A stretch of 64,000 nucleotides of DNA. Source: an uncultured Pirellulales bacterium (lineage in GTDB: Bacteria > Planctomycetota > Planctomycetia > Pirellulales > Thermoguttaceae). Below are positions 16,489 to 25,404 of this stretch, piece by piece. Within the stretch, counting starts at the first letter, position 1. The number at the start of each line of letters is the position of its first letter. The translations under genes were made by a program, and so were the position numbers. The notes below the pieces were generated by a model that saw only the letters and a list, made by a program, of their open reading frames with translations, was not told the DNA's origin and did not search any database. The stretch spans positions 62,001 through 126,000 of the forward strand of contig CALLPE010000016.1 in NCBI GenBank assembly GCA_938015445.1, given 5' to 3'.

Positions 16489-18462
16489 TCAATCGTATAT
16501 CCGGCCGGCGCGGAAGTCGGCCCAAGTCGTCTCGAACCATAAATCGGTTTGCGGTATTTCGCGGCGTGGCGTCCAGCGGTGCTCTGCGCTGTCGGGCATG
16601 GGGTGAGTTTCCAATACTTTTTGACGGAAGGACTCGTCCTCCGGTTGCATTCGCCAGGTGTCGTCTAGGCGGTCGTGGATCGGCAGTCCCTGCTGGTGGA
16701 GCACGATGGCCGAACCGCGGCTGCCCACCCCGCTTTGCAATGCAAAACGGATGGCGTCCAAATACACCGCCTGCGCGTAGCACAGATGGAAGGTTCGCAG
16801 GGCCTCGGCCATTTCCTCCGCGGCGTTGTAGCGGCAGCCTTCCTGTCGAAGCTGGCGGAACTGTTGCCAGGCTTCGGGCACTGCGCGGTCCAGCGCCTCC
16901 AACCGGCGGATATGCGCTCCGGCGGCGCTCATCCGCTGGCGGAACTGCTGGCGGTGTTGTTGCCAGCTCAGCGCGGCGCTGGGACATCGGGCCAACCACG
17001 CCCACAGTTCGTCGCTTGCCGCGACGGCGGCCTGCCGGGCAGCATCGCGCCGGAGGGTCCAGCCGGCATATCGGTTGGCGATGAACTCGGCTGCCCGGAA
17101 CCCCCCCACCTGCCCGGCATTCAGCGCCGCACCGCCGGGCCGATACACCCCGTGCGAACCGTTCACTTCGCCCACCGGAAACAAGTGCTTGATGTTGACC
17201 GATTCCCACCAGCAATTGGCCGCCAAACCGCCGTTATTATGTTGCGCACAGACGGCGATCTCCAGCGGCTCGGCGGAGATGTCTATCCCGTGCTCGGCGT
17301 AAAGCTCCACCGCGCCGGGGTTCATGTGACGCAACCGCTCGATGGGGAGCTGTTGCGTTGCCCCACAGCGGAGCAGGTAATCGCGGGCTTCTGCGCTGAG
17401 CCGCTCCCACTGGAAACCGGTCGGATTGCAACGAAAATCCAGGAAAACCCGCCGGCCGCGCTGCTCGGTCTCGATATAGACCAAAATGTCGATCAGCGAC
17501 GAGCCGCCGAGGACTTTACGGGCATCGAACGGCCACTGATAACCTTTGAGAAACACCATCGAGCAAAGCTGGCCGTCGTCGGCAAAATAGTCGCGCAGGA
17601 ACTCGCGCTGGTCGCTGCGGCCATCGGCAGCGGTGCTGATGAACCGCGGTATGACCTGCATGTAACTGCCCGATACGTTCCACCGAAAACCTACCGAGGC
17701 CAGTCCGTATTGCGACTCGGGGAGGTTCTGGGCCGCAGCGCCGGCCAGCAGCGCCAATCCAATCGCGCCGGTATGCACCGCCGGATAAACGCTGGTGCGG
17801 TACAATCCGCCGGGTCCGCCCACGGCGAACACCACGTTCTCGGCGCAGATAGCCTCTAACTGGCTGCGCTGGTCGAGCAGTACGACTCCTGCGGCGCGAC
17901 GCCCTGCGCCCTCGTCCACCGTCAGCAACCGCACCACGTTGCACTGCTGGCGCACCGGGATTTGCAGTCGCTCGGCCTGACGGATCAGCGCTTGGCACAT
18001 CTGCCGCGAGGTGTATGGGCCGATGGAAGTCGCCCGTTGCCGCGGATCGTGGTCGGTCTTGTAGCCGACGAACTGGCCGAATCGATCGCGGGGAAACTGC
18101 ACGCCCAGGTTCACCAGGTGTAGGAACGCCCGGGCCGACAGGCTGGCTTCGACCAGCGCCAGGTCGCCGTGCATGCTGCCGCCGGAGAAATAGGTTTCGG
18201 CCAGAAGTTGCGGGCTGTCGGCTTCTCGGCCGCACAGCGAGAGCTTGTAATAGGTCTGCTTGTCGCTGCCGGTGTTGATCGAGGTGCCTTTATCAAGACC
18301 TTCGGTAATGATCAGCAAGTCTTCCACCCCGCAAGCGCGGAGTTGCACCGCGGCGTTCAACCCTGCCGCGCCGCTGCCCACGACCAGCGTGTGAACCCAC
18401 GAAATGGGAATGTTGGCCGGCTCGGCAACTCCGGCGGAGGCGACCCGATGTATCACAGACAT
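16489..18462 (-). CDS. FAD-dependent SdhA/FrdA/NadB-like oxidoreductase
   Basis: A 657-residue flavoprotein of the succinate dehydrogenase/fumarate reductase A family. It has the dinucleotide-binding motif VVGSGAAGLNAAVQLRACG (VxGxGxAG), TSINTGSDKQTYY, the HGDLALVEASLSARAFLHL region, a capping domain and the C-terminal FAD motif LFPVGEVNGSHGVYRPGGAA. The sequence CAQHNNGGLAANCWWESVN replaces the usual 'HFTMGGI' substrate loop, so the substrate is probably not succinate or fumarate. No iron-sulfur or membrane-anchor subunit is adjacent, in contrast to sdh/frd operons. No export signal is present. Function beyond flavin-dependent redox chemistry is open. A TATAAT lies 37 bases upstream. Confidence 0.75.
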   Translation of the reverse strand: MSVIHRVASAGVAEPANIPISWVHTLVVGSGAAGLNAAVQLRACGVEDLLIITEGLDKGTSINTGSDKQTYYKLSLCGREADSPQLLAETYFSGGSMHGDLALVEASLSARAFLHLVNLGVQFPRDRFGQFVGYKTDHDPRQRATSIGPYTSRQMCQALIRQAERLQIPVRQQCNVVRLLTVDEGAGRRAAGVVLLDQRSQLEAICAENVVFAVGGPGGLYRTSVYPAVHTGAIGLALLAGAAAQNLPESQYGLASVGFRWNVSGSYMQVIPRFISTAADGRSDQREFLRDYFADDGQLCSMVFLKGYQWPFDARKVLGGSSLIDILVYIETEQRGRRVFLDFRCNPTGFQWERLSAEARDYLLRCGATQQLPIERLRHMNPGAVELYAEHGIDISAEPLEIAVCAQHNNGGLAANCWWESVNIKHLFPVGEVNGSHGVYRPGGAALNAGQVGGFRAAEFIANRYAGWTLRRDAARQAAVAASDELWAWLARCPSAALSWQQHRQQFRQRMSAAGAHIRRLEALDRAVPEAWQQFRQLRQEGCRYNAAEEMAEALRTFHLCYAQAVYLDAIRFALQSGVGSRGSAIVLHQQGLPIHDRLDDTWRMQPEDESFRQKVLETHPMPDSAEHRWTPRREIPQTDLWFETTWADFRAGRIYD

Positions 18463-18498
18463 AAGCGAAACTCGTTTCTACACTGTCTTCATGCCACG

Positions 18499-18528
18499 AT
18501 TATACATGTGAGGTTCCGCTTTTATACA
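18499..18528 (-). promoter_or_regulatory. Candidate promoter upstream of the SdhA-like gene
   Basis: On the minus strand, TATAAT (18504-18499) stands 37 bases before the ATG at 18462, which gives a leader of about 30 bases. It belongs to one of two copies of TATACATG on the plus strand (18501-18508 and 18523-18530). No good -35 box is found, so an activator or another sigma factor would be needed. Confidence 0.3.
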
Positions 18529-18530
18529 TG

Positions 18531-18873
18531 CAAGGACTCGCTACCGAACACATCAGCATTGCCATCCAAATAAGCAAAAAGGGAAATCTGTAAGGTGCTA
18601 CGGCACCAAACTAAATGAGGTGTGCGGGAATTCAATACTCGCAACTATTTGGTGGGTAGAGGATTAGCAATCCGTGTGCGTCTGCCAGCGGTTCACTTCC
18701 ACTTTTGCACGCCGCCGATGGCTAGAGCATTGGCTTTCCAAGGAGTTCCGTCACGTCAATTCCCCGACACCCTCAACTGATATTCAACCCGACACCCTCA
18801 ACTGATATTCCAAAGGACGAACTAACCGCTTTCGTGGGCGCCGAATATCAGGGGGGCGTTTTGCTCGAGCCAC
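18531..18873. other. Intergenic region with a 22-bp direct repeat
   Basis: No gene is seen. Bases 18764-18785 and 18789-18810 are identical 22-mers (beginning CCGACACCCTCAACTGAT), with a 3-base spacer. The rest shows no recognisable signal. It lies between the stop of the DUF6288 gene and the start of the SdhA-like gene, both on the minus strand. Confidence 0.6.
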
Positions 18874-21360
18874 TTAATTGTCGGTTCGCCCAGTAGCGCC
18901 AGGGGCAGAGCGATTGGCAGGAGGCTGCGGTTCAAGCAGGTGTTTGATACTGCGCAGTTGTGGTTTTTCCGTTGCCGCTTCGATGAAACTGATGGCGTCC
19001 TCCACGGCAGCAGCCTTCTTCTTGCGCAGCTCGGCCGGAAAGTTTTTTTCCGTCCGACAGTAATCGGCCAGTTGTTGCAGTTCGGGCAGCAGAGGTTTGG
19101 CGGCCGCGCCGTAGCTCTTGAGCACTTTCATTATTTCCCCCATGCGGTTCTCGCTGCCCCACTGGTTCTGGTTCTTGGCGTAGCTCAGCGCCAGGTACAT
19201 CCCTTCTTCGATGCGGTGTTTGGCCAACAGGCGGAGACCGCCCAGGCGGACGCCGTCGGCAAACATCTCGCCGCTGGGGGCTTGATGCTCGACTGCGCGG
19301 ACGATGTCTGGCCATAGCGAATCGAGTTCCTCGGGCGTCAGTCTGTCGAACAGATTAGTGATTTGCGATCGCGCCAAGCCATCGTCGAGCGAAAGCATCT
19401 TTCTGACAGCCGGCCAAAGTAACTGACGGTTGACGCCTTCTAGCGAATCGGCCAGCAGGCCGCGGCGAGGCGCATTATCCATGTGCCCGCGCATGAAAAG
19501 CGCGAAGCATAGATACCTGGTAGTCGTTTGTCGCGGATCGTTTTCGTCGGAGGCAAGGGCCAGCTTCAGCAGGGCTGGGGCTGCGCGCTCGGCCGGCTTG
19601 CCGATGCCTGCCAGAGCGTACGCGGCCCTGATCCGCACCCACTGGTCGCGATCGGTCAACAGCTTCACCAGTGCATCGACGGCCGGAGCGGCGCGCTGTC
19701 CCATGTATTCTAGGGTCTCGCACGCGCCGAGCCGGGTGTTTACGTCGGGACTAGAGAGCATGGCGACTAGCTGGGGCAGCACGTTGGCTTGCGACTTGGC
19801 CAAGGCATTGGAGGCGCGAAATCGCACCACCGGCGACCAACTACTAAGGCTGGCCATAAGTTCCTGCTCGCTGCGGCCTACGTAACAGTCTTTCATGTTC
19901 CGATAGCTGAAGTGTCGTCCGGCCTCGATGGTTTGGTGCAGTTGAACGCCCGTCAGACGGTTCGCGTCGCTTGTCCCTTTGCCGGTCAGATAGAGCTTTC
20001 GCAGCGGTAAGGCATAAGTGAGCATGAACGCGCCGGTCATGTCCCAATTCTTGTACGAATCGTGCTGGCCTGCGCCGCCTTGATAGGTGAATCCCCCGTC
20101 CCAACGCCGGGCCAGATCGTAGAACCAGTGTTGCTCTTTCAGGTGGGCGGCTACCGCTTCTCGGCCAACCCGCGCCACGCCCAATGGCCCCCACATAAAG
20201 CTGAAATAATTGCCGGTGTGACCGTCTTCGCGCTCATCGTACGCGGCGGTTGACATACGTCCGAAAAAGCGTGTGGACGCCGACTCGCCCAGCAGATCGA
20301 ACCCCACGGCGGCCATGGCGTTCTTGCCGTTGTTGTCGTGTGTGAACCACCACGGCGGATGGTCGCCGTAGGGGATGCTTCCCTTGCCCACATAGAACCG
20401 GAAGAACTCGGCCGATTTGGCCACTGCCCGTTTGACCTGCGGGTCGTCCACCCCACATTTCTGCGCCAGGAGCAATCCCAGCCAGCAGCCCAAACCGGCC
20501 TGATTTATGGCGCCGTAACCGCCGAGTCGCCCTTGGTACTCGGGCAAAGACATGCCGTGTCCCCAGGTGCCCACGGCGCTTTGCCCTTTGGCGATCATGG
20601 TGGCGTACTGCCTGATTGCCGGCAGGACGTAGCGGTCTCCGGTCGCCAAATGGTATTCGCATAGGAAAATGGTGTTGTAGCCCCAGCCCCACGAGCACAT
20701 GCTATCGGCCAAGCTCAGCTTAAGATTTGGCGAACCGATTCTGTAAGCCAAGTCGCGTACCCGATCGAGCAATTCCGGCCTGCCAGTGGCTAGCACGCCC
20801 AGAGCGTTGATCGGAGCTACGAAGCCGCTGCCCAAACCCTTTTCCGCCAGATAACGATAAGCACCTTCCAGAATGGCTTGCGACTTGGGGCAGTTATACG
20901 GAGCGGCCTCGGAGTAAGTGCCCATTACTTTCAGTCGCAACGATACCTCCAACTCCTTTCCATTTCGCCAGCAAAGCAGGCGCAGCAGTCCTTTGTTGGC
21001 GGGCTTCTCGGCCTGGGTGATCGCTTCGCCGAGGGCTTTGCGCGCGTCGCGGTCGAATCGCCGACCGTTCACGCCCAAGATCACATCACCGGTCTGCAAC
21101 CTGCCGTCCGCCGGTGAGCCTGGGTCCACTTTGGTGACCAGAATCTGCCGGGCCTCGGTAGTCTCCAGACGCCAACCGAACATCCACCCGCGGGCCCCAG
21201 TCGGGCCGAGCGTCCAGTCGTGGGTGTCGTCGGGTTTGCCCCCGCCGGTAAGATCCGGCGGCGTGGGCGGCTGGCCAGAAATACCTAAAGATGGCCAACT
21301 CGTAGCCAATCCCACTGCCAATAGCACCAATAGGCCCAATTGCGAAAGTCTTCTGCCCAT
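18874..21360 (-). CDS. DUF6288-type exported protein with PDZ domain and HEAT repeats
   Basis: An 828-residue exported protein. A signal peptide (LGLLVLLAVGLATSW) is followed by a PDZ domain (about 60-145; ILVTKVDPGSPADGRLQTGD, VILGVNGRRFD). A large alpha/alpha-toroid-like region (about 150-470) carries the conserved SMCSWGWGYNTIFLCEYHLATG, IAKGQSAVGTWGHGMSLPEY and NYFSFMWGPLGVAR stretches. HEAT-type repeats follow (about 540-640, WSPVVRFRASNALAKS and MLSSPDVNTRLGACETLEYM). This matches the planctomycete DUF6288 family, which has no assigned reaction. The toroid fold suggests a carbohydrate-active role, by inference. The ATG at 21360 has AGGAG 7 bases upstream; the longer frame to 21510 has no such signal. 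Confidence 0.78.
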   Translation of the reverse strand: MGRRLSQLGLLVLLAVGLATSWPSLGISGQPPTPPDLTGGGKPDDTHDWTLGPTGARGWMFGWRLETTEARQILVTKVDPGSPADGRLQTGDVILGVNGRRFDRDARKALGEAITQAEKPANKGLLRLLCWRNGKELEVSLRLKVMGTYSEAAPYNCPKSQAILEGAYRYLAEKGLGSGFVAPINALGVLATGRPELLDRVRDLAYRIGSPNLKLSLADSMCSWGWGYNTIFLCEYHLATGDRYVLPAIRQYATMIAKGQSAVGTWGHGMSLPEYQGRLGGYGAINQAGLGCWLGLLLAQKCGVDDPQVKRAVAKSAEFFRFYVGKGSIPYGDHPPWWFTHDNNGKNAMAAVGFDLLGESASTRFFGRMSTAAYDEREDGHTGNYFSFMWGPLGVARVGREAVAAHLKEQHWFYDLARRWDGGFTYQGGAGQHDSYKNWDMTGAFMLTYALPLRKLYLTGKGTSDANRLTGVQLHQTIEAGRHFSYRNMKDCYVGRSEQELMASLSSWSPVVRFRASNALAKSQANVLPQLVAMLSSPDVNTRLGACETLEYMGQRAAPAVDALVKLLTDRDQWVRIRAAYALAGIGKPAERAAPALLKLALASDENDPRQTTTRYLCFALFMRGHMDNAPRRGLLADSLEGVNRQLLWPAVRKMLSLDDGLARSQITNLFDRLTPEELDSLWPDIVRAVEHQAPSGEMFADGVRLGGLRLLAKHRIEEGMYLALSYAKNQNQWGSENRMGEIMKVLKSYGAAAKPLLPELQQLADYCRTEKNFPAELRKKKAAAVEDAISFIEAATEKPQLRSIKHLLEPQPPANRSAPGATGRTDN

Positions 21361-21572
21361 GTCTCTGCTCCTGGACTGGATTATTTGCGGCCAAGCGCAG
21401 CCCGCCAGACATCCTTTTGCGCACGTAGCTGCGCAGTACTTTCCGCCGCCGCGCAAGGCACCTGAACCAGCCAATAGTTTATCAGTCTGCGAGGTAGCCG
21501 ACCACCACAAGGCCGAGACCGGTGGTTAGAAGGACGTGCAAGCTGGACAGCCGCGGGAGGCTTATCGGCAAA

Positions 21573-23870
21573 TCAGCCTCCAGACCGACGTGCAGATAAC
21601 TCTTCCCGCAGCGCCTTGGCAGCGGCCACCATGTTCTCCAGCGCTGCACGGGTTTCGGGCCAGCCGCGGGTCTTCAGGCCGCAGTCGGGATTGACCCAAA
21701 GCTGCTCCGCCTTGAGATGGCTCAACGCTTTGCGCAAGCGGGCGATAATCTCCTCGGTACTGGGCACCAGCGGGCTGTGGATATCGTACACCCCAGGGCC
21801 AATGTCGCGCGGATAGCGGAAGCGGGAAAAGGCATTCAACAGTTCCATGTCGGAACGGGCAGCCTCGATCGAGATCACATCCGCGTCCAGCTCGCCAATG
21901 GCTTCGATGATGTCGCCGAATTCGCCGTAGCACATGTGGGTATGGATTTGCGTTTCGTCGTCAGCCGCGGCCGCCGCCAGTCGGAATGCATCCACCGCCC
22001 AACGCAGGTAATCCCCGCGCTGGGCTTGCCGCAGCGGCAGCCCTTCGCGCAGCGCCGGCTCGTCGATCTGGATCACGCCGATGCCGGCGCGCTGCAAATC
22101 GGCTACTTCGTCGCGGATCGCCAGCGCAATCTGAAACGCCGTGTCCCGACGCGGCTGGTCGTCGCGCACAAAAGACCACTGCAAAATGGTGATCGGGCCG
22201 GTGAGCATCCCTTTCATAGGCTTGGAAGTGAGCGACTGGGCGTAACTGCTCCAGGACACGGTCATGGGCTTCCGGCGGCATACATCGCCGAAGATGATCG
22301 GCGGCTTGACGCACCGCGACCCGTAGCTCTGTACCCAGCCGTTACGGGTAAACAAGAACCCTTCAAGCTGCTCGCCGAAGTATTCCACCATGTCGTTTCG
22401 TTCCGGCTCGCCATGCACCAGCACATCCAAGCCCACTTCCTCTTGGAACCTTACCACTTCGGCAATCTGCTGGCGGCAGAACTCTTCGTACTGCTGGGGA
22501 GTCCAAGTGCCGTTTTTCAATGCGGCGCGGGCCTTGCGGATGTCGGCCGTCTGCGGGAAAGAGCCGATTGTTGTCGTCGGCAGCAGCGGCAGATTGAATT
22601 TTTTTCGCTGCTTTTGCCTGCGGATGTCGTCCTGGCTGGGACGACGGAACATAGCGGGCGTTACCGCCGCCAGCCGCTGTTTGACCTCGGGGTTGTGTAT
22701 GCGCTGCGAGCGGGCGCGGCTGGCCTGGGCTGCATCGCTGGCGGCAAGCGCGTCGGCAGCCGCCTGCCGGCCCCGGTTGACCGCCAGGACAAGCGCCGCC
22801 ACTTCTTGCAGCTTCTGTTTGGCGAACGCGAGCCAACTGCGCAGCTCGGCGTCGAGTTGTGTTTCTTCGTCCAGATCGATCGGGCAGTGGAGCAGCGAGC
22901 ACGATGGCCCGACCATCACCCGGTCGGTTCCTAAGCGTGACACGGCCTTTTCGACCATGGCCAGCGCCCGCTGAAGGTCTGTCCGCCAGATGTTCCGCCC
23001 GTCGACCACACCCAGCGACAGCATCATCCGCTGTGGGACAAGCTCTAGCGCTGCGTCGAGCTGCGCCGGTGCCCGCACCAGGTCCAGATGCACGGCGGCC
23101 ACGGGCAAGCGCAGCACAACAGGCAAGTACTCGCCCAAGCTACCGAAGTATGTGGTCAAACACAATTGCACGTTGGGCGCAGCGGCGGCCAGTTGCTGGT
23201 ATGCGCTAGGCAGTTCGTCTAGGGTTTCCTTCGGCAAGTCGGTGGCCAGCACTGGTTCGTCGATTTGAATCCACTTTGCCCCGACCGCTGCCAACTCGGA
23301 AATGACTTGCCTGTACACCGGTAGCAGTCCACCGAGCAGCGACATCGGACGGAACCCCGCCGCTTTGCTTTTCCCCAAGTGCAAGAAGCTTATTGGGCCG
23401 AGCAGAACGGGCCGGGTGGTGATGCCCAGCTTCAGGGCTTCTACAAAGTGTTCTACTGCTTGGCTTGTGCTCAGACGGAAAGTTGTACCTGGCTCGAACT
23501 CTGGTACCAAGTAGTGATAGTTGGTGTCGAACCACTTGGTCATTTCCAGAGGGGGTGCGCCACTGGCCCCGCGCGCCATGGCGAAATAAGTGTCCAGTTC
23601 CACCTGCTTGCCATTCCAGCCGAACCGCGACGGAACGCAGCCAACCATCGCCGCGGTGTCGAGCACGTGGTCGTAGAGCGAAAAGTCGTTTGAGGGGATG
23701 TGTTCGATGCCTGCGTCGCGCTGTAATCGCCAGTGGGCACGCCGCACTTCGGCGGCAGCCTGAAAAAGCTCTTCGGCCGATGACTGCCCGGCCCAATAAC
23801 GTTCGAGTGCCGTTTTAAGCTGGCGCCGAATGCCGATCCGCGGAAAACCAAGGTTGCAGGAAATTGCCAT
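21573..23870 (-). CDS. metE: Cobalamin-independent methionine synthase MetE
   Basis: A 765-residue MetE, full length. It moves the methyl group of 5-methyltetrahydropteroyl-triglutamate to homocysteine without B12. The N-terminal half begins with GFPRIGIRRQLKTALERYW. The catalytic C-terminal half begins at LPTTTIGSFPQTADIRKAR. The zinc ligands are present: His645 and Cys647 in THMCYGEF and Cys730 in NPDCGLKTRGW, each offset by four from E. coli. The ATG has GGAG 7 bases upstream. It is divergent from a homocysteine S-methyltransferase gene across a 429-base gap, so both routes to methionine may be regulated from that gap. No known riboswitch was recognised there. Confidence 0.96.
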   Translation of the reverse strand: MAISCNLGFPRIGIRRQLKTALERYWAGQSSAEELFQAAAEVRRAHWRLQRDAGIEHIPSNDFSLYDHVLDTAAMVGCVPSRFGWNGKQVELDTYFAMARGASGAPPLEMTKWFDTNYHYLVPEFEPGTTFRLSTSQAVEHFVEALKLGITTRPVLLGPISFLHLGKSKAAGFRPMSLLGGLLPVYRQVISELAAVGAKWIQIDEPVLATDLPKETLDELPSAYQQLAAAAPNVQLCLTTYFGSLGEYLPVVLRLPVAAVHLDLVRAPAQLDAALELVPQRMMLSLGVVDGRNIWRTDLQRALAMVEKAVSRLGTDRVMVGPSCSLLHCPIDLDEETQLDAELRSWLAFAKQKLQEVAALVLAVNRGRQAAADALAASDAAQASRARSQRIHNPEVKQRLAAVTPAMFRRPSQDDIRRQKQRKKFNLPLLPTTTIGSFPQTADIRKARAALKNGTWTPQQYEEFCRQQIAEVVRFQEEVGLDVLVHGEPERNDMVEYFGEQLEGFLFTRNGWVQSYGSRCVKPPIIFGDVCRRKPMTVSWSSYAQSLTSKPMKGMLTGPITILQWSFVRDDQPRRDTAFQIALAIRDEVADLQRAGIGVIQIDEPALREGLPLRQAQRGDYLRWAVDAFRLAAAAADDETQIHTHMCYGEFGDIIEAIGELDADVISIEAARSDMELLNAFSRFRYPRDIGPGVYDIHSPLVPSTEEIIARLRKALSHLKAEQLWVNPDCGLKTRGWPETRAALENMVAAAKALREELSARRSGG

Positions 23871-24299
23871 AAATTAACTCCGTAGTTGCCGATTGATACG
23901 CCAATTTCGTTAGATTGTTATTCTGAGCGCGCTTTGCATAATTTCCCCCCTTTTTCGTAGGCTGGCAAGCCCGCGACGATCAAAGTTCGCACAACGGCAG
24001 ACCACTTCTGCCCATTTGCCGACCGGCTCACGGACACCCTGTTGCAATGCCGGGTGGTTGTGACGGCCGGAGGCAACCAGCGTCTGGAACGTCTGGGTGG
24101 CGATTGTTTTTTTGGGCAGCCCTGGTGTGTGACGGCCGGAAGCGACCGGGACCTGGCAGCCTTGCAACCAAGGACGATACCAAGGTGTCTGCCAACCAGC
24201 GAGTATGCCGAGAATAAATATACGTCGTCACCGGCTATTGTTGTGTTGTCGCTCTTAAAGTTAAAATCATCGCCCAGTTGCTTTTTCCGAGGCCGCGCG
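23871..24299. repeat. Divergent intergenic gap with a 16-bp direct repeat
   Basis: It separates metE and the homocysteine methyltransferase gene. TGTGACGGCCGGAGGC (24060-24075) recurs as TGTGACGGCCGGAAGC (24127-24142), and the flanking bases are also related (CAACCAGCG and GACCGGGAC). A hairpin GGCAGA-CCACT-TCTGCC lies near 23996-24012. No SAM, SAH or cobalamin riboswitch core could be recognised on either strand. The region could hold regulatory sites for both genes or a decayed repeat element. Confidence 0.45.
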
Positions 24300-25172
24300 A
24301 TGCATCCGACCATACGACAACTGTTGGACTCCGGGCCAGTTACGACCGACGGTGCCTGGGGTACGCAAATGCACCATATGGGCCTTCAACCCGGACAATG
24401 TCCGGACGCATGGAATCTTACCAACCCGGACAAGGTGCAACAAATCGCCGCTTCCTACGTGGAGGCTGGCAGTCAGGTGATTTTGACCAACACTTTCGGC
24501 GCGAATCGTTTCGTGCTCGCCCGGCACAACGCGGTGGACAAACTGGTGGCGATCAATCGGGCTGGGGTGGAGATTTCGCGTCGGGCTGCCGGCGGCCGCG
24601 CGGCAGTGTTCGCCTCGGTCGGACCAAGCGGAGTCATGCTGATGCTCGGCGCCGTGAAGCCAGAGCAGTTGCACGACGCTTTTCTGGAACAAGCGCAGGC
24701 AATCGCCGGTGCGATGGCCGACGGCATCGTGATCGAAACGATGTCGGACCTCCAGGAAGCAGTGCTCGCCGTCAAAGCGGCCAAGCAGACCGGCCTGCCT
24801 GTGGTGGCCTGTATGAGTTTCGACTCTGGCCCGGCCAAAGACCGCACCATGATGGGTGTCACACCCGAGCAGGCCGCCCAGCAACTAGCCGCCGCCGGTG
24901 CCGATTGCATCGGTGCCAATTGCGGCCAGGGGATCGAAGGTTATGTGAACATCTGCCGGCGGCTGCGCGCTGCCACGGAACTGCCCATCTGGATCAAACC
25001 CAATGCCGGCCTGCCAGAACTGGTGAACGGCACGACCGTGTACAAGCAAACCCCCGAACAGTTCGCCGCGCATGTGCCCGAGTTGCTTGCTGCCGGAGCC
25101 TCGTTCGTGGGCGGCTGCTGCGGTACTACGCCCGATTTCATAAAAGCCATCCGCGTTGCGCTGAACCGGTAA
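24300..25172 (+). CDS. Homocysteine S-methyltransferase (MetH N-terminal module / BHMT type)
   Basis: A 290-residue stand-alone protein of the homocysteine-binding barrel family (Pfam S-methyl_trans), equivalent to the first module of B12-dependent methionine synthase. It shows VTTDGAWGTQMHHMGLQPGQ, ANTFGANR-type QVILTNTFGANRF, the zinc Cys in GANCGQG and the paired Cys in VGGCCGTTPDF. All three zinc ligands are therefore kept. The ATG at 24300 has GAGG 7 bases upstream; the frame stays open upstream but shows no coding character. The methyl donor is not set by sequence. The separate methyltetrahydrofolate and corrinoid genes at 54592-56278 would complete a split MetH. It is divergent from metE. 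Confidence 0.88.
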   Translation: MHPTIRQLLDSGPVTTDGAWGTQMHHMGLQPGQCPDAWNLTNPDKVQQIAASYVEAGSQVILTNTFGANRFVLARHNAVDKLVAINRAGVEISRRAAGGRAAVFASVGPSGVMLMLGAVKPEQLHDAFLEQAQAIAGAMADGIVIETMSDLQEAVLAVKAAKQTGLPVVACMSFDSGPAKDRTMMGVTPEQAAQQLAAAGADCIGANCGQGIEGYVNICRRLRAATELPIWIKPNAGLPELVNGTTVYKQTPEQFAAHVPELLAAGASFVGGCCGTTPDFIKAIRVALNR

Positions 25173-25290
25173 GACCGACCTCGACCATTGGAAAGCCGTG
25201 ATAGAAGCGTTTGGGCGATGAGGGCCGCAATCAATTGCTGTTCTCCCGACACAACGGCTGCACGGCCGCCCACCCAAGATATGCTTCTGC

Positions 25291-25334
25291 CGGTTGAGTT
25301 GCCGGAAATAAGGCCCTCGGTTGCAACTCGACCG
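25291..25334 (+). promoter_or_regulatory. Hairpin ahead of the esterase gene
   Basis: CGGTTGAGTTGC (25291-25302) pairs with GCAACTCGACCG (25323-25334) over 12 positions with one G-U pair and a 20-base loop. No U-run follows, so it is not a classic terminator. It could be a leader structure of the esterase transcript or mark the end of the preceding gene. Confidence 0.35.
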
Positions 25335-25404
25335 CGCCGGTATTAGCATGGTTGCGTTGTACCGCTGCGTTGTATTCCCGCCTTAGTTCTTGGAGGTCCA
25401 ACCT

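Noticed and set aside
21717..22934. 405-codon open frame antisense to metE
   Set aside because: metE is certain on the minus strand; this frame is a by-product of its third-position GC.
23871..24299. Possible SAM, SAH or cobalamin riboswitch ahead of metE or the homocysteine methyltransferase
   Set aside because: Looked for the conserved cores on both strands and found none; the visible structure is a direct repeat and a small hairpin.
24042..24299. Upstream extension of the homocysteine methyltransferase frame
   Set aside because: The family starts at MHPTIRQLLDSGPVTTDGAW, a ribosome binding site fits ATG 24300, and the upstream part is repeat-rich without homology.
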